Shown: positions 21,905 to 30,834 of the stretch, one piece after another
Layout of the letters: each line of letters starts with the position of its first letter
Position numbering within the stretch: the stretch's first letter is position 1
NCBI GenBank assembly: GCA_024274695.1
Contig: JAJSAI010000006.1
Coordinates: forward strand, 1 to 52,893
From: an archaeon
Lineage (GTDB): Archaea; B1Sed10-29; JAJSAI01
DNA length: 52,893 nt
Direction of reading: 5' to 3'
Made by a program: the position numbers and the translations under genes
Notes under the pieces: model-generated
What the model was told of the DNA's origin: nothing
What the model saw: the letters and a program-made list of their open reading frames with translations, nothing else
The model's database searches: none

Positions 21905-23179
21905 ATGGCAGACAAGAAGCCGCACATGAACCTTGTGTTCATAGGACACGTGGACCACGGAAAGTCCACCACAGTAGGAAGACTGCTGTTCGACTCGAAG
22001 GCACTTCCAGAACAGGAGCTCAGGAAGCTCAGGGAAGAAGCAGAAAGGCTCGGTAAGGCCACCTTCGAGTTCGCCTTCGCCATGGACAGGCTGAAGGAAG
22101 AGAGGGAAAGGGGAGTAACAATAGACGTTGCTCACAAGGACTTCCAGACCAACAAGTACTACTTCACAATCATAGACGCTCCTGGACACAAGGACTTCAT
22201 CAAGAACATGATCACAGGGACCAGCCAGGCTGACGCCGCGGTGCTCGTGGTATCAGCAAAGGACGGTCCCCAGGAGCAGACGAGAGAGCACGCGTTCCTG
22301 GCAAGGACTCTCGGAGTCGGCCAGATGATCGTGGCCCTGAACAAGATGGATGCTGTTGACTACAGCCAGGACGCTTACAACAAGGTAAAACAAGAGCTTA
22401 TTGACAAGATACTCAAGCCCATTGGGTACAAAGTAGACCAGATGCACTTCATCCCTATCTCCGCATACAAGGGAGACAATGTGGTGCACAAGTCAGAGAA
22501 CATGCCATGGTACAACGGTCCTACCCTGGTAGAAGCGCTGGACCAGCTTCAGCCTCCTGAAAAGCCGATAGACAAGCCTCTCAGGCTACCGGTCCAGGAC
22601 GTCTACAACATCAGGGGAGTGGGACTCGTTCCTGTCGGAAGAGTAGAAACAGGAGTCCTGAGGGTAGGAGACAAGGTCTCCATAATGCCCGCAGGAGTGG
22701 TAGGAGAAGTGAAGAGCATAGAAATGCACCACCAGGCAATGCAGCAGGCAGAACCCGGAGACAACATCGGGTTCAACCTGAAGGGAGTGGACAAGAAGAA
22801 CATAAGCAGAGGATCAGTAATCGGGCCTGCAGACAACCCACCGACAGTGGCAGAGGAGTTCACGGCACAGATAATCGTACTCAACCACCCGACAGCAATA
22901 ACAGTAGGATACCAGCCAGTCGTACACTGCCACACAGCACAAGTCGCCTGCAGCATCGTGGCAATAGAGAAGAAGATAGACCCGAGGAGCGGTCAGGTCA
23001 TAGAAGAGAACCCAGAGTTCATCAAAACAGGAGACGCTGCCATAGTAAGAATGAAGCCAACAAGGCCAATGGTCATAGAAAAGGCAAGCGAGTTCTCCCC
23101 TCTCGGGAGGTTCGCGGTCAGGGACATGGGAATGACCGTGGCAGCAGGAATGGTACTAGATGTAAAGAAGAAAGCGTGA
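21905..23179 (+). CDS. tuf: Translation elongation factor 1-alpha
   Basis: A 424-aa GTPase carrying aminoacyl-tRNA to the A site. G1 GHVDHGKST, effector/switch region [10 protein letters not shown]3 DAPGHKDF, G4 NKMD. The C-terminal domains end with [16 protein letters not shown], typical of aEF-1A. The start ATG is preceded by gaggtgtatggg; a 31-bp gap separates it from fusA, the largest in this operon. Confidence 0.97.
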   Translation: MADKKPHMNLVFIGHVDHGKSTTVGRLLFDSKALPEQELRKLREEAERLGKATFEFAFAMDRLKEERERGVTIDVAHKDFQTNKYYFTIIDAPGHKDFIKNMITGTSQADAAVLVVSAKDGPQEQTREHAFLARTLGVGQMIVALNKMDAVDYSQDAYNKVKQELIDKILKPIGYKVDQMHFIPISAYKGDNVVHKSENMPWYNGPTLVEALDQLQPPEKPIDKPLRLPVQDVYNIRGVGLVPVGRVETGVLRVGDKVSIMPAGVVGEVKSIEMHHQAMQQAEPGDNIGFNLKGVDKKNISRGSVIGPADNPPTVAEEFTAQIIVLNHPTAITVGYQPVVHCHTAQVACSIVAIEKKIDPRSGQVIEENPEFIKTGDAAIVRMKPTRPMVIEKASEFSPLGRFAVRDMGMTVAAGMVLDVKKKA

Positions 23180-23186
23180 TACGAGA

Positions 23187-23504
23187 ATGGCTGCACAGAT
23201 AGCTAGCATCAAGCTGGTAAGCCCGGACTACAAGAAGCTTGAGAGCGTCTGCTCTGAAATCAAGGAGATTGCCAAGAGGACAGGAGCCAATGTGAAGGGC
23301 CCCATACCCCTTCCCACCAGGAAACTTGTCGTCCCGACCATGAAATCACCGTGCGGCGACGGGTCGGAGACATACGAGCACTGGCAGATGAGGATACACA
23401 AGAGGCTCATAAACATAGAAGCAGACGAGCGGACGCTCAGGCAGATAATGAGAGTCCAAGTGCCCGACCAAGTACACATAGAAATAGAGCTCAAGACAGT
23501 CTAA
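23187..23504 (+). CDS. rps10: Ribosomal protein S10
   Basis: A 105-aa small-subunit protein with the archaeal S10 pattern: [41 protein letters not shown], and the ending [12 protein letters not shown]. It is the last gene of the operon started by rpoH. A T-rich region (23511-23554) follows and probably terminates the transcript. Confidence 0.96.
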   Translation: MAAQIASIKLVSPDYKKLESVCSEIKEIAKRTGANVKGPIPLPTRKLVVPTMKSPCGDGSETYEHWQMRIHKRLINIEADERTLRQIMRVQVPDQVHIEIELKTV

Positions 23505-23573
23505 AAACCCCTTCTTTTAAACCCCACCACTCCTTTTGTTTTTGACGAACTTTTTCTCGCAGAACAACGAAAG

Positions 23574-23585
23574 GTTTTTAAATGG
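23574..23585 (+). promoter_or_regulatory. TATA box for the 23617 membrane protein
   Basis: gtttttaaatgg is centred about 38 bp before the ATG. Transcription would begin near 23605, just before the aggtgaaag Shine-Dalgarno sequence. Confidence 0.6.
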
Positions 23586-23616
23586 CTGCTTTTTCTTAGG
23601 ATACAGGTGAAAGAGT

Positions 23617-23967
23617 ATGGACCTGGACACAATAGGGGGCTATGCATTCATAGCCGGAATCCTCATAGCACTAGGGCTCGGAATAGCAGCGGCAGTAACC
23701 ACGCTAAGCATAAACATAGTGACATGGCTTGTAGCAGTACTAGTAATACTAGGACTCATAGTAGGATTCGTCAACATAGGCAAGAAAGAAATGAGGGACT
23801 TCCTGATAGCAGTGATCGCAATCGGAGTAATCGGCTCAGCAAACCTGGGAGTAATCCCGTACGTAGGAGACGTCCTCGCCAAGATAGTAGCGTACATAGC
23901 AGTGTTCGTAGCACCAGCAGCGCTGATAGTGGCAATCAAAGAGATCCTGAACCTGGCAAAAGCATGA
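23617..23967 (+). CDS. Small four-helix membrane protein, function unknown
   Basis: A 116-aa very hydrophobic protein with about four membrane segments (residues ~8-30, 35-55, 62-85, 90-112), separated by a short charged loop (NIGKKEMRD). No signal peptide and no family with known function was recognised. It has its own TATA box and a T-rich stretch after the stop (23981-24014), so it appears monocistronic, between the str operon and archease. Confidence 0.8.
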   Translation: MDLDTIGGYAFIAGILIALGLGIAAAVTTLSINIVTWLVAVLVILGLIVGFVNIGKKEMRDFLIAVIAIGVIGSANLGVIPYVGDVLAKIVAYIAVFVAPAALIVAIKEILNLAKA

Positions 23968-23987
23968 ATGCGCAAAAAACCATTTTC

Positions 23988-24000
23988 CTTATTTAAACCC
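23988..24000 (+). promoter_or_regulatory. TATA-like element upstream of archease
   Basis: cttatttaaaccc, followed by a run of T at 24005-24010 that may end the preceding transcript. Distance to the archease ATG implies a leader of about 40 nt. Confidence 0.45.
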
Positions 24001-24067
24001 TCTCTTTTTTATTTACCAGAGTAAAAGGGGAGATCTTAATAAACAACAGGAAGAAAAAGAATATCTA

Positions 24068-24490
24068 ATGAGCTACTTCACTTTCGAGCACGAAGCAGAC
24101 ACAGGAATAAGGGGCGAAGGAAAAACCCTTGAAGAAGCATTCCAGGAAACCGCAAGAGCAATGTTCAGCGTAATGGCCAACCTTGAAAAGGTTGAAGAAA
24201 AAGAAAAGGTTTCTGGAAAAACAGAAGGCAGGGACCTCATCTCCCTACTCGTGAACTGGCTGAACCAACTGCTCGCAGAAAAAGACATCAACGGAATGGT
24301 GTTCAAATCATTCAACGTCAAAATAAAAAAAGAAGGCGAAGGATACTCAATAGAATGGGATGCCTGGGGAGAAGAAATGGACCCTGAAAAACACCAGCTG
24401 GACATAGAGGTAAAAGCAGCCACCTTCCACCAGGCTGCAGTGGAAGAAAAAAACGGCAAGTGGACCGCACAGTGCATTGTGGACGTGTAA
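24068..24490 (+). CDS. Archease, activator of RtcB RNA ligase
   Basis: A 140-aa protein with the archease pattern: FEHEADTGIRGEGKTLEEAFQ at the N-terminus, the LLVNWLNQLL helix, and the conserved end AATFHQAAVEEKNGKW. Archease speeds up guanylylation of RtcB and allows multiple turnover. It lies 15 bp before rtcB with a Shine-Dalgarno sequence (aaaggaggag) in between, a common archaeal pairing. Confidence 0.95.
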   Translation: MSYFTFEHEADTGIRGEGKTLEEAFQETARAMFSVMANLEKVEEKEKVSGKTEGRDLISLLVNWLNQLLAEKDINGMVFKSFNVKIKKEGEGYSIEWDAWGEEMDPEKHQLDIEVKAATFHQAAVEEKNGKWTAQCIVDV

Positions 24491-24505
24491 AAAGGAGGAG
24501 AAAAA

Positions 24506-25936
24506 ATGGACGTGAGCATGTTCACGAAAATAAACGACTACGAGTGGATGATCCCAAAAAAAGGAGACATGAGAGTCCCAGGAATAGTGTTCGGGGACGA
24601 ACCAATAATCAGGGACCTGGACGAGAAAGTATGGGAACAGGTATCAAACGTGGCAACACTCCCGGGAATACAGCTCGCGAGCATTGCCATGCCTGACGCC
24701 CACTGGGGCTACGGTTTCCCTATAGGAGGAGTGGCCGCATTCGATCCCAAAGAAGGAGGCATCATCAGCGCTGGAGGCGTCGGATACGACATCAGCTGCG
24801 GGGTCAGGACCCTGAAAACGAACATGAAAAAAGAAGAAGTGCTCCCAAAGCTTTCGGAGCTGATGGAAGAACTCTTCAGAACCATCCCTGCAGGCCTGGG
24901 GTCAGAGGGAGAAATAACCCTCACAAAAGACCAGGAGGACGAAATGCTCGCCAAGGGAGCGAAATGGGCTGTGGAACAAGGTTACGGGACAGAAGAAGAC
25001 CTGGAGTACACCGAGATGCACGGGACAGCGCCTGACGCTGACCCGAGTAAGGTAAGCGATCTCGCGAAAAAAAGAGAAAAGAAGCAAGCGGGAACCCTGG
25101 GCTCAGGAAACCACTACCTTGAAGTCCAGTGGGTGGAAGAGGTTTACGATCCTGAAATAGCCAGGATATACGGCCTGGAAAAGGACCAGATCCTAATAAC
25201 ATTCCACTGCGGGTCAAGAGGACTCGGGCACCAGGTCGCCTCAGACTACATGAAAGTGCTGGACCAGGCAGCGCCGAAGTACGGGATAAAACTTCCAGAC
25301 AGACAGCTAGCGTGCGCGCCAATAGATTCCCAAGAGGGCAGGGACTACTGGCAGGCCATGAACGCAGCAATAAACAACGCGCTCGCGAACAGGCAGATAA
25401 TATCCCACCTCGCGCGGAAAGCGTTCAAGAGAGTGTTCCCGGACGCCGAACTGCCCCAGTTGTACGACACGAGCCACAACACGTGCAGGAGAGAAGAGCA
25501 CGTAGTGGACGGGGTCAAGAAGATAGTGTACGTGCACAGAAAAGGAGCCACGAGTGCCCTGGGGCCCGGCCGGCCGGAAATCCCGAAAGCATACATGAAC
25601 GCGGGCCAGCCTGTGCTGATAGGAGGAACCATGGGCACGTACTCCTACATCCTCGCGGGAACAAGAGAAGGGATGGAAAAAGCGTTCGGAAGCGCGTGCC
25701 ACGGGGCGGGCAGGAGGATGAGCAGGGCGAAAGCAAAGAAAACGTGGAAAGGAGAACAAGTCATCAGGGACCTCGCAGAAAGGGGGATAATAGTGAAAGC
25801 CCACTCCTTCAGAGGAGCTGCAGAAGAAGCCCCCGGAGCGTACAAGGACGTCAGACAGGTCGTGGACGCGGTGCACAACGCGGGCCTCGCCAAGAAGGTC
25901 GTAAGAGTAAGGCCGCTCGGGGTAGTGAAAGGGTGA
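24506..25936 (+). CDS. rtcB: RtcB, tRNA-splicing RNA ligase
   Basis: A 476-aa ligase that joins 2',3'-cyclic phosphate and 5'-OH RNA ends using GTP and Mn2+. The metal-binding Cys98 lies in GYDISCGVRTL; GTLGSGNHYLEVQ, FHCGSRGLGHQV and SHNTCRREEH follow, as in RtcB proteins with the histidine that carries GMP. In archaea this enzyme ligates tRNA exons after intron removal, directly relevant to the seven tRNA introns in this window. No intein is present. Confidence 0.96.
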   Translation: MDVSMFTKINDYEWMIPKKGDMRVPGIVFGDEPIIRDLDEKVWEQVSNVATLPGIQLASIAMPDAHWGYGFPIGGVAAFDPKEGGIISAGGVGYDISCGVRTLKTNMKKEEVLPKLSELMEELFRTIPAGLGSEGEITLTKDQEDEMLAKGAKWAVEQGYGTEEDLEYTEMHGTAPDADPSKVSDLAKKREKKQAGTLGSGNHYLEVQWVEEVYDPEIARIYGLEKDQILITFHCGSRGLGHQVASDYMKVLDQAAPKYGIKLPDRQLACAPIDSQEGRDYWQAMNAAINNALANRQIISHLARKAFKRVFPDAELPQLYDTSHNTCRREEHVVDGVKKIVYVHRKGATSALGPGRPEIPKAYMNAGQPVLIGGTMGTYSYILAGTREGMEKAFGSACHGAGRRMSRAKAKKTWKGEQVIRDLAERGIIVKAHSFRGAAEEAPGAYKDVRQVVDAVHNAGLAKKVVRVRPLGVVKG

Positions 25937-25956
25937 ATAAAAGCGCCCGCAGTAAC

Positions 25957-25967
25957 CTTTAAATACC
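25957..25967 (+). promoter_or_regulatory. TATA box of the L3 (S10/spc-type) operon
   Basis: ctttaaatacc lies so that transcription would begin at about 25988, right at the first hairpin of a ~105-nt leader before rpl3. Confidence 0.65.
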
Positions 25968-25987
25968 CTTTGCTGTGAAAAAAATAC

Positions 25988-26094
25988 TAACTCCTGCTGT
26001 AAAAAGGAGTGGGAAAGGTCCAGCCCCAGAGGCTCTTGCCTTTCGGGCGATGAAGACCGCAGGGATCCGAAAAATGTTTTGAGGCTGTGTAAGA
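25988..26094 (+). promoter_or_regulatory. Structured 5' leader of the L3 operon
   Basis: The ~105-nt leader is unusually long for this genome. Hairpin 1: ACTCCT (25990-25995) pairs with AGGAGT (26005-26010). Then GGGAAA, a small hairpin AGCC/GGCT (26022-26034), hairpin 2 TTGCC-tttcg-GGCGA (26036-26050), an ACCGCA stretch, and a GTTTTGAGG block before the ATG. The S13 operon leader (41126-41219) has the same order of parts, so a shared regulatory role such as feedback by a ribosomal protein is possible. Confidence 0.5.
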
Positions 26095-27066
26095 ATGGCA
26101 AAGAGGCATGCACCTAGGAGAGGGTCCAGAGCATTCTACCCTCGCAAGAGAGCCAAGAGGATATACCCCAGGGTGAACTCTTACCCTGAAACCAGCGAGG
26201 TGTGCGTGCAGGCATTCCCCGTGTACAAAGCGGGAATGACCCAGCTCATAACAATAAACGAGGACGAGAAGTCACCCAAGTTCAAGCAAGAAGAAGCAAT
26301 CCCCGTGACAATACTTGAAGCCCCCGCAGTCAAGGTATACGGGATCAGGGCGTACAAAGCGTACCCTGAAGGCCTGAAAGCATTCACAGAGGTGTACGCT
26401 GAAAAACTTGACAAGAGGCTCGCGCGCAAGATCACTCTTCCTAAGGAATACTCCGCAGAAGACAGGATCAAAGCAATAGAATCAAACTTAGATGACATTG
26501 CCGAGATAAGGCTGCTCGTTCACACACAACCTCCGTTCAAGAAAACCCCTGAAATCCTTGAGCTCACCGTGTTCGGCCCGATAAAGGAAGCGTGGGAGTA
26601 CGCAAAGCAGAAGCTCGGGCAGGAACTAGAGGCCAAGGAAGTGTTCCAGGAAGGGAAAATGGTTGACGCGATCGCTGTCACCAAAGGAAAGGGAACCCAA
26701 GGCCCTGTAAAGAGGTTCGGGATCAGAATCCAGATAAGGAAGAACAAGTGGCACAGGAGGAACCCAGGGTCCCTGGGAGCGTTCAGCGTCGCGAGAACAT
26801 TCTGGACCGTGCCAATGTCAGGGCAGATGGGATTCCAGACAAGGACAGAGTACAACAAGTTCCTGCTCAAGATGGGAGAAAACGGTGAAGAAGCCACTCC
26901 CAAAGGAGGCCTGGTCCACTACGGAGTAGTGAGAGGCCCGTACATTCTGGTCAAAGGAAGCGTGCCAGGACCAAAGAAAAGGCTTGTGGTCCTCAGGAAC
27001 GCGATAAGACCCTACGAAATGAAAATGCCCACAATAAAAGAAGTAGTAACAACACCACAACAGTGA
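26095..27066 (+). CDS. rpl3: Ribosomal protein L3
   Basis: A 323-aa large-subunit protein next to the peptidyl-transferase centre. Signatures: HAPRRGSRAFYPRKRAKR at the start, KGKGTQGPVKRFG and RTEYNKFLLKMG in the C-terminal half. It opens the S10-type operon, which then runs without long gaps to SecY. Confidence 0.97.
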   Translation: MAKRHAPRRGSRAFYPRKRAKRIYPRVNSYPETSEVCVQAFPVYKAGMTQLITINEDEKSPKFKQEEAIPVTILEAPAVKVYGIRAYKAYPEGLKAFTEVYAEKLDKRLARKITLPKEYSAEDRIKAIESNLDDIAEIRLLVHTQPPFKKTPEILELTVFGPIKEAWEYAKQKLGQELEAKEVFQEGKMVDAIAVTKGKGTQGPVKRFGIRIQIRKNKWHRRNPGSLGAFSVARTFWTVPMSGQMGFQTRTEYNKFLLKMGENGEEATPKGGLVHYGVVRGPYILVKGSVPGPKKRLVVLRNAIRPYEMKMPTIKEVVTTPQQ

Positions 27067-27072
27067 TAAAAG

Positions 27073-27870
27073 ATGAAGGCAAAGGTTTACGATCTTAACG
27101 GGAACGAAGTGAAAGAAATAGACCTGCCGAGAGTGTTCTCGGAAGAAATAAGGCCCGATCTCATAAGAAGGGCCACCCTCGCGATACTGAGCTCAGGATA
27201 CCAGCCGAAGGGAACATTCCCCCTGGCAGGACTGCAAACAAGCGCAAAGTATGTCGGGAGAAGAGGAAGATATCACGCCATGATAAACAGGGGAATCTCA
27301 AGACTGCCCAGAATAATAGGACCCAAGGGATACATAGGAGAAGTAAGAAGAGTGCCCCAAGCCAAGGGAGGGCACAGAGCACATCCCCCGAAGGTTGAAA
27401 AGATAATAGAAGAAAAAATAAACAAGAAGGAGAAAAGGAAGGCGACCGCGAGCGCCATAGCCGCGACGGCCGTACCCGAGCTAGTCAAAAAGAGGGGTCA
27501 CAGAACAGAAGAGCTCAAGAGCCTGCCCATAATAGTCACTGACGATCTTGAAAAACTCAGCAAAACAAAAGAGGTCAAGAGAGTCCTTGAAAAACTCGGG
27601 CTTTCCGCAGAGCTCGAGAGGACGTCCGAAAAGAAGATAAGAGCAGGAAAAGGAAAAATGAGAGGAAGAAAGTACAAGAAAAAGAAGGGAGTTCTCATAG
27701 TCACAGGATCGCACGCGCCAGTGCACAAGGCCACTCGGAACATCCCTGGAACTGACGTGTGCCCAGCCAAAGAGCTTAACGCGTACCTGCTCGCTCCAGG
27801 AGGAGACCCTGGAAGGCTCACGATATACACCGAGTCCGCAATAACAGAAATCGGAAAGAGGTTCGGGTGA
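27073..27870 (+). CDS. rpl4: Ribosomal protein L4
   Basis: A 265-aa archaeal/eukaryotic-type L4 (L4e family), with the conserved GRGRYHAMINRGISRLPRI-like loop (here GRRGRYHAMINRGISRLPRI) that lines the exit tunnel, and a basic region GKGKMRGRKYKKKKG. It follows L3 after 6 bp; the coding end abuts L23. Confidence 0.96.
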   Translation: MKAKVYDLNGNEVKEIDLPRVFSEEIRPDLIRRATLAILSSGYQPKGTFPLAGLQTSAKYVGRRGRYHAMINRGISRLPRIIGPKGYIGEVRRVPQAKGGHRAHPPKVEKIIEEKINKKEKRKATASAIAATAVPELVKKRGHRTEELKSLPIIVTDDLEKLSKTKEVKRVLEKLGLSAELERTSEKKIRAGKGKMRGRKYKKKKGVLIVTGSHAPVHKATRNIPGTDVCPAKELNAYLLAPGGDPGRLTIYTESAITEIGKRFG

Positions 27871-27872
27871 AA

Positions 27873-28121
27873 ATGAAGATAAAGTATCCGCTGCTCTCGG
27901 AAAAAGCCGTTGGACTCATAGAAAAAGAGAACAAGATAGTGTTCATCGTTGACCCGAAAGCCACAAAAGATGAAATAAGAAGCGAGGTAGAACAGGAGTA
28001 CGGAGTGAAGGTGAAAAAAGTGAACGTGGTCAACACTATGAGGGGAGAAAAGAAAGCGTACGTGCAGCTCTCTCCCGAGCACAGCGCTGTAGACCTCGCC
28101 ACAAAACTTAAGATACTGTGA
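27873..28121 (+). CDS. rpl23: Ribosomal protein L23
   Basis: An 82-aa exit-tunnel protein with YPLLSEKAVGLIEKENKIVF and the RSEVEQEYGVKVKKVN block, plus the SRP-docking region. I chose the ATG at 27873; the GTG at 27867 overlaps the L4 stop and lies within the ggtga ribosome-binding site. Confidence 0.95.
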   Translation: MKIKYPLLSEKAVGLIEKENKIVFIVDPKATKDEIRSEVEQEYGVKVKKVNVVNTMRGEKKAYVQLSPEHSAVDLATKLKIL

Positions 28122-28127
28122 TGCAGG

Positions 28128-28844
28128 ATGGGAAAGCCACTAATCCATCAGAGGAGAGGAAAAGGAAGCCCTGCCTTCAGGGCTCCAAGCACAAGGTTCA
28201 AAGTAGAAGTAGGGTACAGGCCGCTTGACAAGACAGGCCTGCTGAGAGGAGAGGTAGTAGAGTTCATAGACAATCCTGCTCACACTGCCCTCCTCATGAG
28301 GGTAGCGTACGAGGACGGCACCCAGTCGATAATCCCAGCGCCAGAGGGAATATTCATAGGAGACACAGTATACTACGGGGAAACAGCACCCCTATCCCTA
28401 GGGAACACGCTCCCGCTCAAGAGCATCCCTGAAGGATTCCCAGTATACAACATAGAAACGAGGGTAGGGGACGGAGGAAGCCTCGTCAGGGCGAGCGGAG
28501 GAGTAGCCTACGTCTCCTCAAAAGAGGGGGACGTTGTATACGTAAAACTCCCGAGCAAACAGGTAAGGAAATTTAACGCTAACTGCAGAGCAACCATAGG
28601 AAACATTTCAGGAGGAGGAAGAACAGACAAGCCCCTAATGAAAGCAGGGGCAGCACACTACAAGAACAGGATCGCGAGGAACAAGTGGTGGCCGAGAGTA
28701 AGAGGAGTCCACATGAACGCAGTGGACCACCCGTACGGAGGAAAACAGCACCACGGAGCAAAGACCAAGAAAGGCAAGGGAGCGCCTCCAGGACAGCACG
28801 TAGGATCCTTCGGAGCAAGGAGAACAGGACGGAGGAAGAGGTGA
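28128..28844 (+). CDS. rpl2: Ribosomal protein L2
   Basis: A 238-aa protein required for peptidyl-transferase activity. Conserved parts include GNTLPLKSIPEGFPVYNIE, RATIGNISGGG, and the peptidyl-transferase loop VRGVHMNAVDHPYGGKQH with the key histidine. It ends in a basic tail. The start at 28128 is preferred over an upstream out-of-frame ATG at 28121. Confidence 0.97.
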   Translation: MGKPLIHQRRGKGSPAFRAPSTRFKVEVGYRPLDKTGLLRGEVVEFIDNPAHTALLMRVAYEDGTQSIIPAPEGIFIGDTVYYGETAPLSLGNTLPLKSIPEGFPVYNIETRVGDGGSLVRASGGVAYVSSKEGDVVYVKLPSKQVRKFNANCRATIGNISGGGRTDKPLMKAGAAHYKNRIARNKWWPRVRGVHMNAVDHPYGGKQHHGAKTKKGKGAPPGQHVGSFGARRTGRRKR

Positions 28845-28845
28845 A

Positions 28846-29238
28846 ATGGCAAAAAAAGTGTTCAAGTACAGGGGGAAAACGCTTGAAGAACTGCAGAAGA
28901 TGAGCCTGGAAGAGTTCGCCAAGCTCGTTCCAGCCAGGGAAAGGCGGACGCTCCTGAGAGGATTCACAGAACAAGAGAAAAAACTGCTGAAAAAACTGAG
29001 GGCCTGGAAGCCGGGCCAAAAACCCGTTAGAACGCACGTCAGAGAAATGATCATCCTCCCTGAAATGGTCGGAAAAGAGGTTGCAGTCTACAACGGAAAA
29101 GACTGGAATGTCGTCAGAATAAAACCCGAAATGATCGCCATGAGGCTGGGAGACTTCAGCCTCACGAGAAAGCCTGTAAAACACTCCGGCCCAGGAATAG
29201 GGGCCACAAGATCAACCAAGTTCATCTCAGCCAAGTGA
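28846..29238 (+). CDS. rps19: Ribosomal protein S19
   Basis: A 130-aa head protein of the small subunit, archaeal form with an N-terminal extension (FKYRGKTLEELQKMSLEEFAKL). Family motifs RTHVREMIILPEMVGKEVAVYNGK and GDFSLTRKPVKHSGPGIGATRSTKF are complete. One base after the L2 stop. Confidence 0.97.
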   Translation: MAKKVFKYRGKTLEELQKMSLEEFAKLVPARERRTLLRGFTEQEKKLLKKLRAWKPGQKPVRTHVREMIILPEMVGKEVAVYNGKDWNVVRIKPEMIAMRLGDFSLTRKPVKHSGPGIGATRSTKFISAK

Positions 29239-29244
29239 TGAGGT

Positions 29245-29679
29245 ATGGGATACTCTTACCAGGGTGACATGACAAAAGCCGCCAGGGCAATGGCAAGAGA
29301 AGAGGACGTGAGCAGAAAACTCGCTAGAGAGGCCTGCAACGCCATAAAAGGAATGAAGCTAGAGAGAGCAATACAGTACCTGGAGAACGTGATACAGCAC
29401 AAGGAGTACATCCCTCTGAAAAGGTACAACAGGAAACAGCCCCACAGGAAGGGAGGGCAGCCTGGAAAGTACCCTGAAAAAGCCTGCAGGATACTACTCA
29501 AAACCCTAAAGAACCTGAAGAACAATGCTGAGCAGAAAAACCTTGACCCCGAGAAAATGAAAATCGTGCACGCTGCGGCCTACAAAGGCCTTGAGATCCC
29601 AAGGGTCAGACCAAGGGGGAGAACAAAAGCATCAAACATAGAACTCACTAACATAGAAGTCGTGGCACGCGAGGTATGA
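29245..29679 (+). CDS. rpl22: Ribosomal protein L22
   Basis: A 144-aa large-subunit protein spanning the exit tunnel. Archaeal features: MGYSYQGDMTKAARAMARE at the start, YNRKQPHRKGGQPGKYPEKA for the loop region, and RGRTKASNIELTNIEV near the end. Overlaps S3 by 4 bp. Confidence 0.96.
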   Translation: MGYSYQGDMTKAARAMAREEDVSRKLAREACNAIKGMKLERAIQYLENVIQHKEYIPLKRYNRKQPHRKGGQPGKYPEKACRILLKTLKNLKNNAEQKNLDPEKMKIVHAAAYKGLEIPRVRPRGRTKASNIELTNIEVVAREV

Positions 29680-30356
29680 ACATGATTGAGAAAAAGTTCG
29701 TTGAAGACGGAATAACAAGGATGCAGACAAAGGAGTTCATAAAAAATGAGATCAAGAGAGCGGGAGTAGTCAACGTTAACATACAGAGGACAACCCTCTC
29801 AACCAGGATAAGCGTGCTCGCAGAAAATCCCGGGATCGTCATAGGAAGGAAAGGGAGAGGAATCCGGGAAATGGTGGAAAAAATAGAAAAAGAGATGAAC
29901 ATAGAGAACCCGCAGATAGAAGTGAGCGGTGTAGAAGAAGGAAGCCTTGAGCCAGTGGTCATAGGAAACTGGATAGCAAGAATGATTGAAAGAGGGTTCA
30001 CGCCAAAAAGGGCGATGGCCAGAGCCCTCCAAAGAGTCATGTCAGCTCACGCTCAAGGATGCGAGATCATAGTAAAAGGAGTAGTAAGAGGAAAAGGAAA
30101 GAAAGCAGGAAAACTAAGGATGTCCGCAGGATACCTGAAAAAAGCAGGATACGGAACCAATCTCGTGAAAGAGTACAAGGGAGTAGCAGTCCTCAAGCAA
30201 GGAGTCCTTGGAATCACCGTCAGAATAGTACCTCCAGACGTCATATTCCCAGACTACGTGAGGATCCCCGCAGAGGAAACAGCGGTTGAAGCCGCTGTTG
30301 TAGAAAAAGAAGCAGAGGTAAAAGAGAATGGCGATAATCAGAAAGAAGGAGCTTAA
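29676..30356 (+). CDS. rps3: Ribosomal protein S3
   Basis: A 226-aa protein of the mRNA entry region, with a KH domain containing PGIVIGRKGRGIREMVEKI and the C-terminal S3 domain (GVAVLKQGVLGITVRIVPP). The C-terminus has an acidic, variable tail. Start is the ATG at 29676 (ATGA overlap) or 29682. Its 3' end overlaps L29 by 29 bp. Confidence 0.97.
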   Translation: MNMIEKKFVEDGITRMQTKEFIKNEIKRAGVVNVNIQRTTLSTRISVLAENPGIVIGRKGRGIREMVEKIEKEMNIENPQIEVSGVEEGSLEPVVIGNWIARMIERGFTPKRAMARALQRVMSAHAQGCEIIVKGVVRGKGKKAGKLRMSAGYLKKAGYGTNLVKEYKGVAVLKQGVLGITVRIVPPDVIFPDYVRIPAEETAVEAAVVEKEAEVKENGDNQKEGA

Positions 30357-30528
30357 AGGAATGAGCAAAGAAGAACTGCTCGCCAAGGAAAAGGAAATCC
30401 GCTCAGAGCTCATGAGAGAACTGGGAGCCGCAAGAAGCGGCACCAGGCCAGAAAACCCAGGAAAAATAAGAGAGATGAAAAGAACAATAGCAAGGATAAA
30501 GACGTACCTGAGAGGTGTAAACGAGTAA
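30328..30528 (+). CDS. rpl29: Ribosomal protein L29
   Basis: A 66-aa coiled helical protein near the tunnel exit, with the pattern KELKGMSKEELLAKEKEIRSEL and GKIREMKRTIARIKTYL. The start lies inside the S3 gene; the SUI1 gene follows directly at the stop codon. Confidence 0.95.
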   Translation: MAIIRKKELKGMSKEELLAKEKEIRSELMRELGAARSGTRPENPGKIREMKRTIARIKTYLRGVNE

Positions 30529-30834
30529 ATGGGAGAAATCTGCGAGATCTGCGGGCTGCCTAAGGAAATATGCACCTGCGAGGAAATGACAAAGGAAGAG
30601 CAGAAGATACAAATATACGAAAAACAGGCCAAAGGAAGAAAATACGTCACGATCATCGAAGGCTTTGAGCCTTCATTCAACATAGAAAAACTTGCGAAAG
30701 AACTGAAACAGGAACTCGCGTGCGGAGGAACAACCAAAAAAGGAAGAATAGAACTGCAGGGACAACACAAGCAAAAGGTGAAGGCCGCACTGATAAAACG
30801 CGGCTTCAAAGAAAACCAGATAGACGTGTATTAG
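30529..30834 (+). CDS. SUI1/eIF1-family translation initiation factor
   Basis: A 101-aa protein with an N-terminal cysteine pair cluster (CEICGLPKEICTCEE) followed by the SUI1 domain: RKYVTIIEGFEP and ELACGGTTKKGRIELQGQHKQKVK. aIF1 helps select start codons on the small subunit. Its position between L29 and Rnp1 is the usual one in Euryarchaeota-like genomes. Confidence 0.94.
   Translation: MGEICEICGLPKEICTCEEMTKEEQKIQIYEKQAKGRKYVTIIEGFEPSFNIEKLAKELKQELACGGTTKKGRIELQGQHKQKVKAALIKRGFKENQIDVY

Noticed and set aside
24506-25936. Intein or insertion in RtcB
   Set aside because: The 476-aa length and continuous motifs show an uninterrupted ligase.
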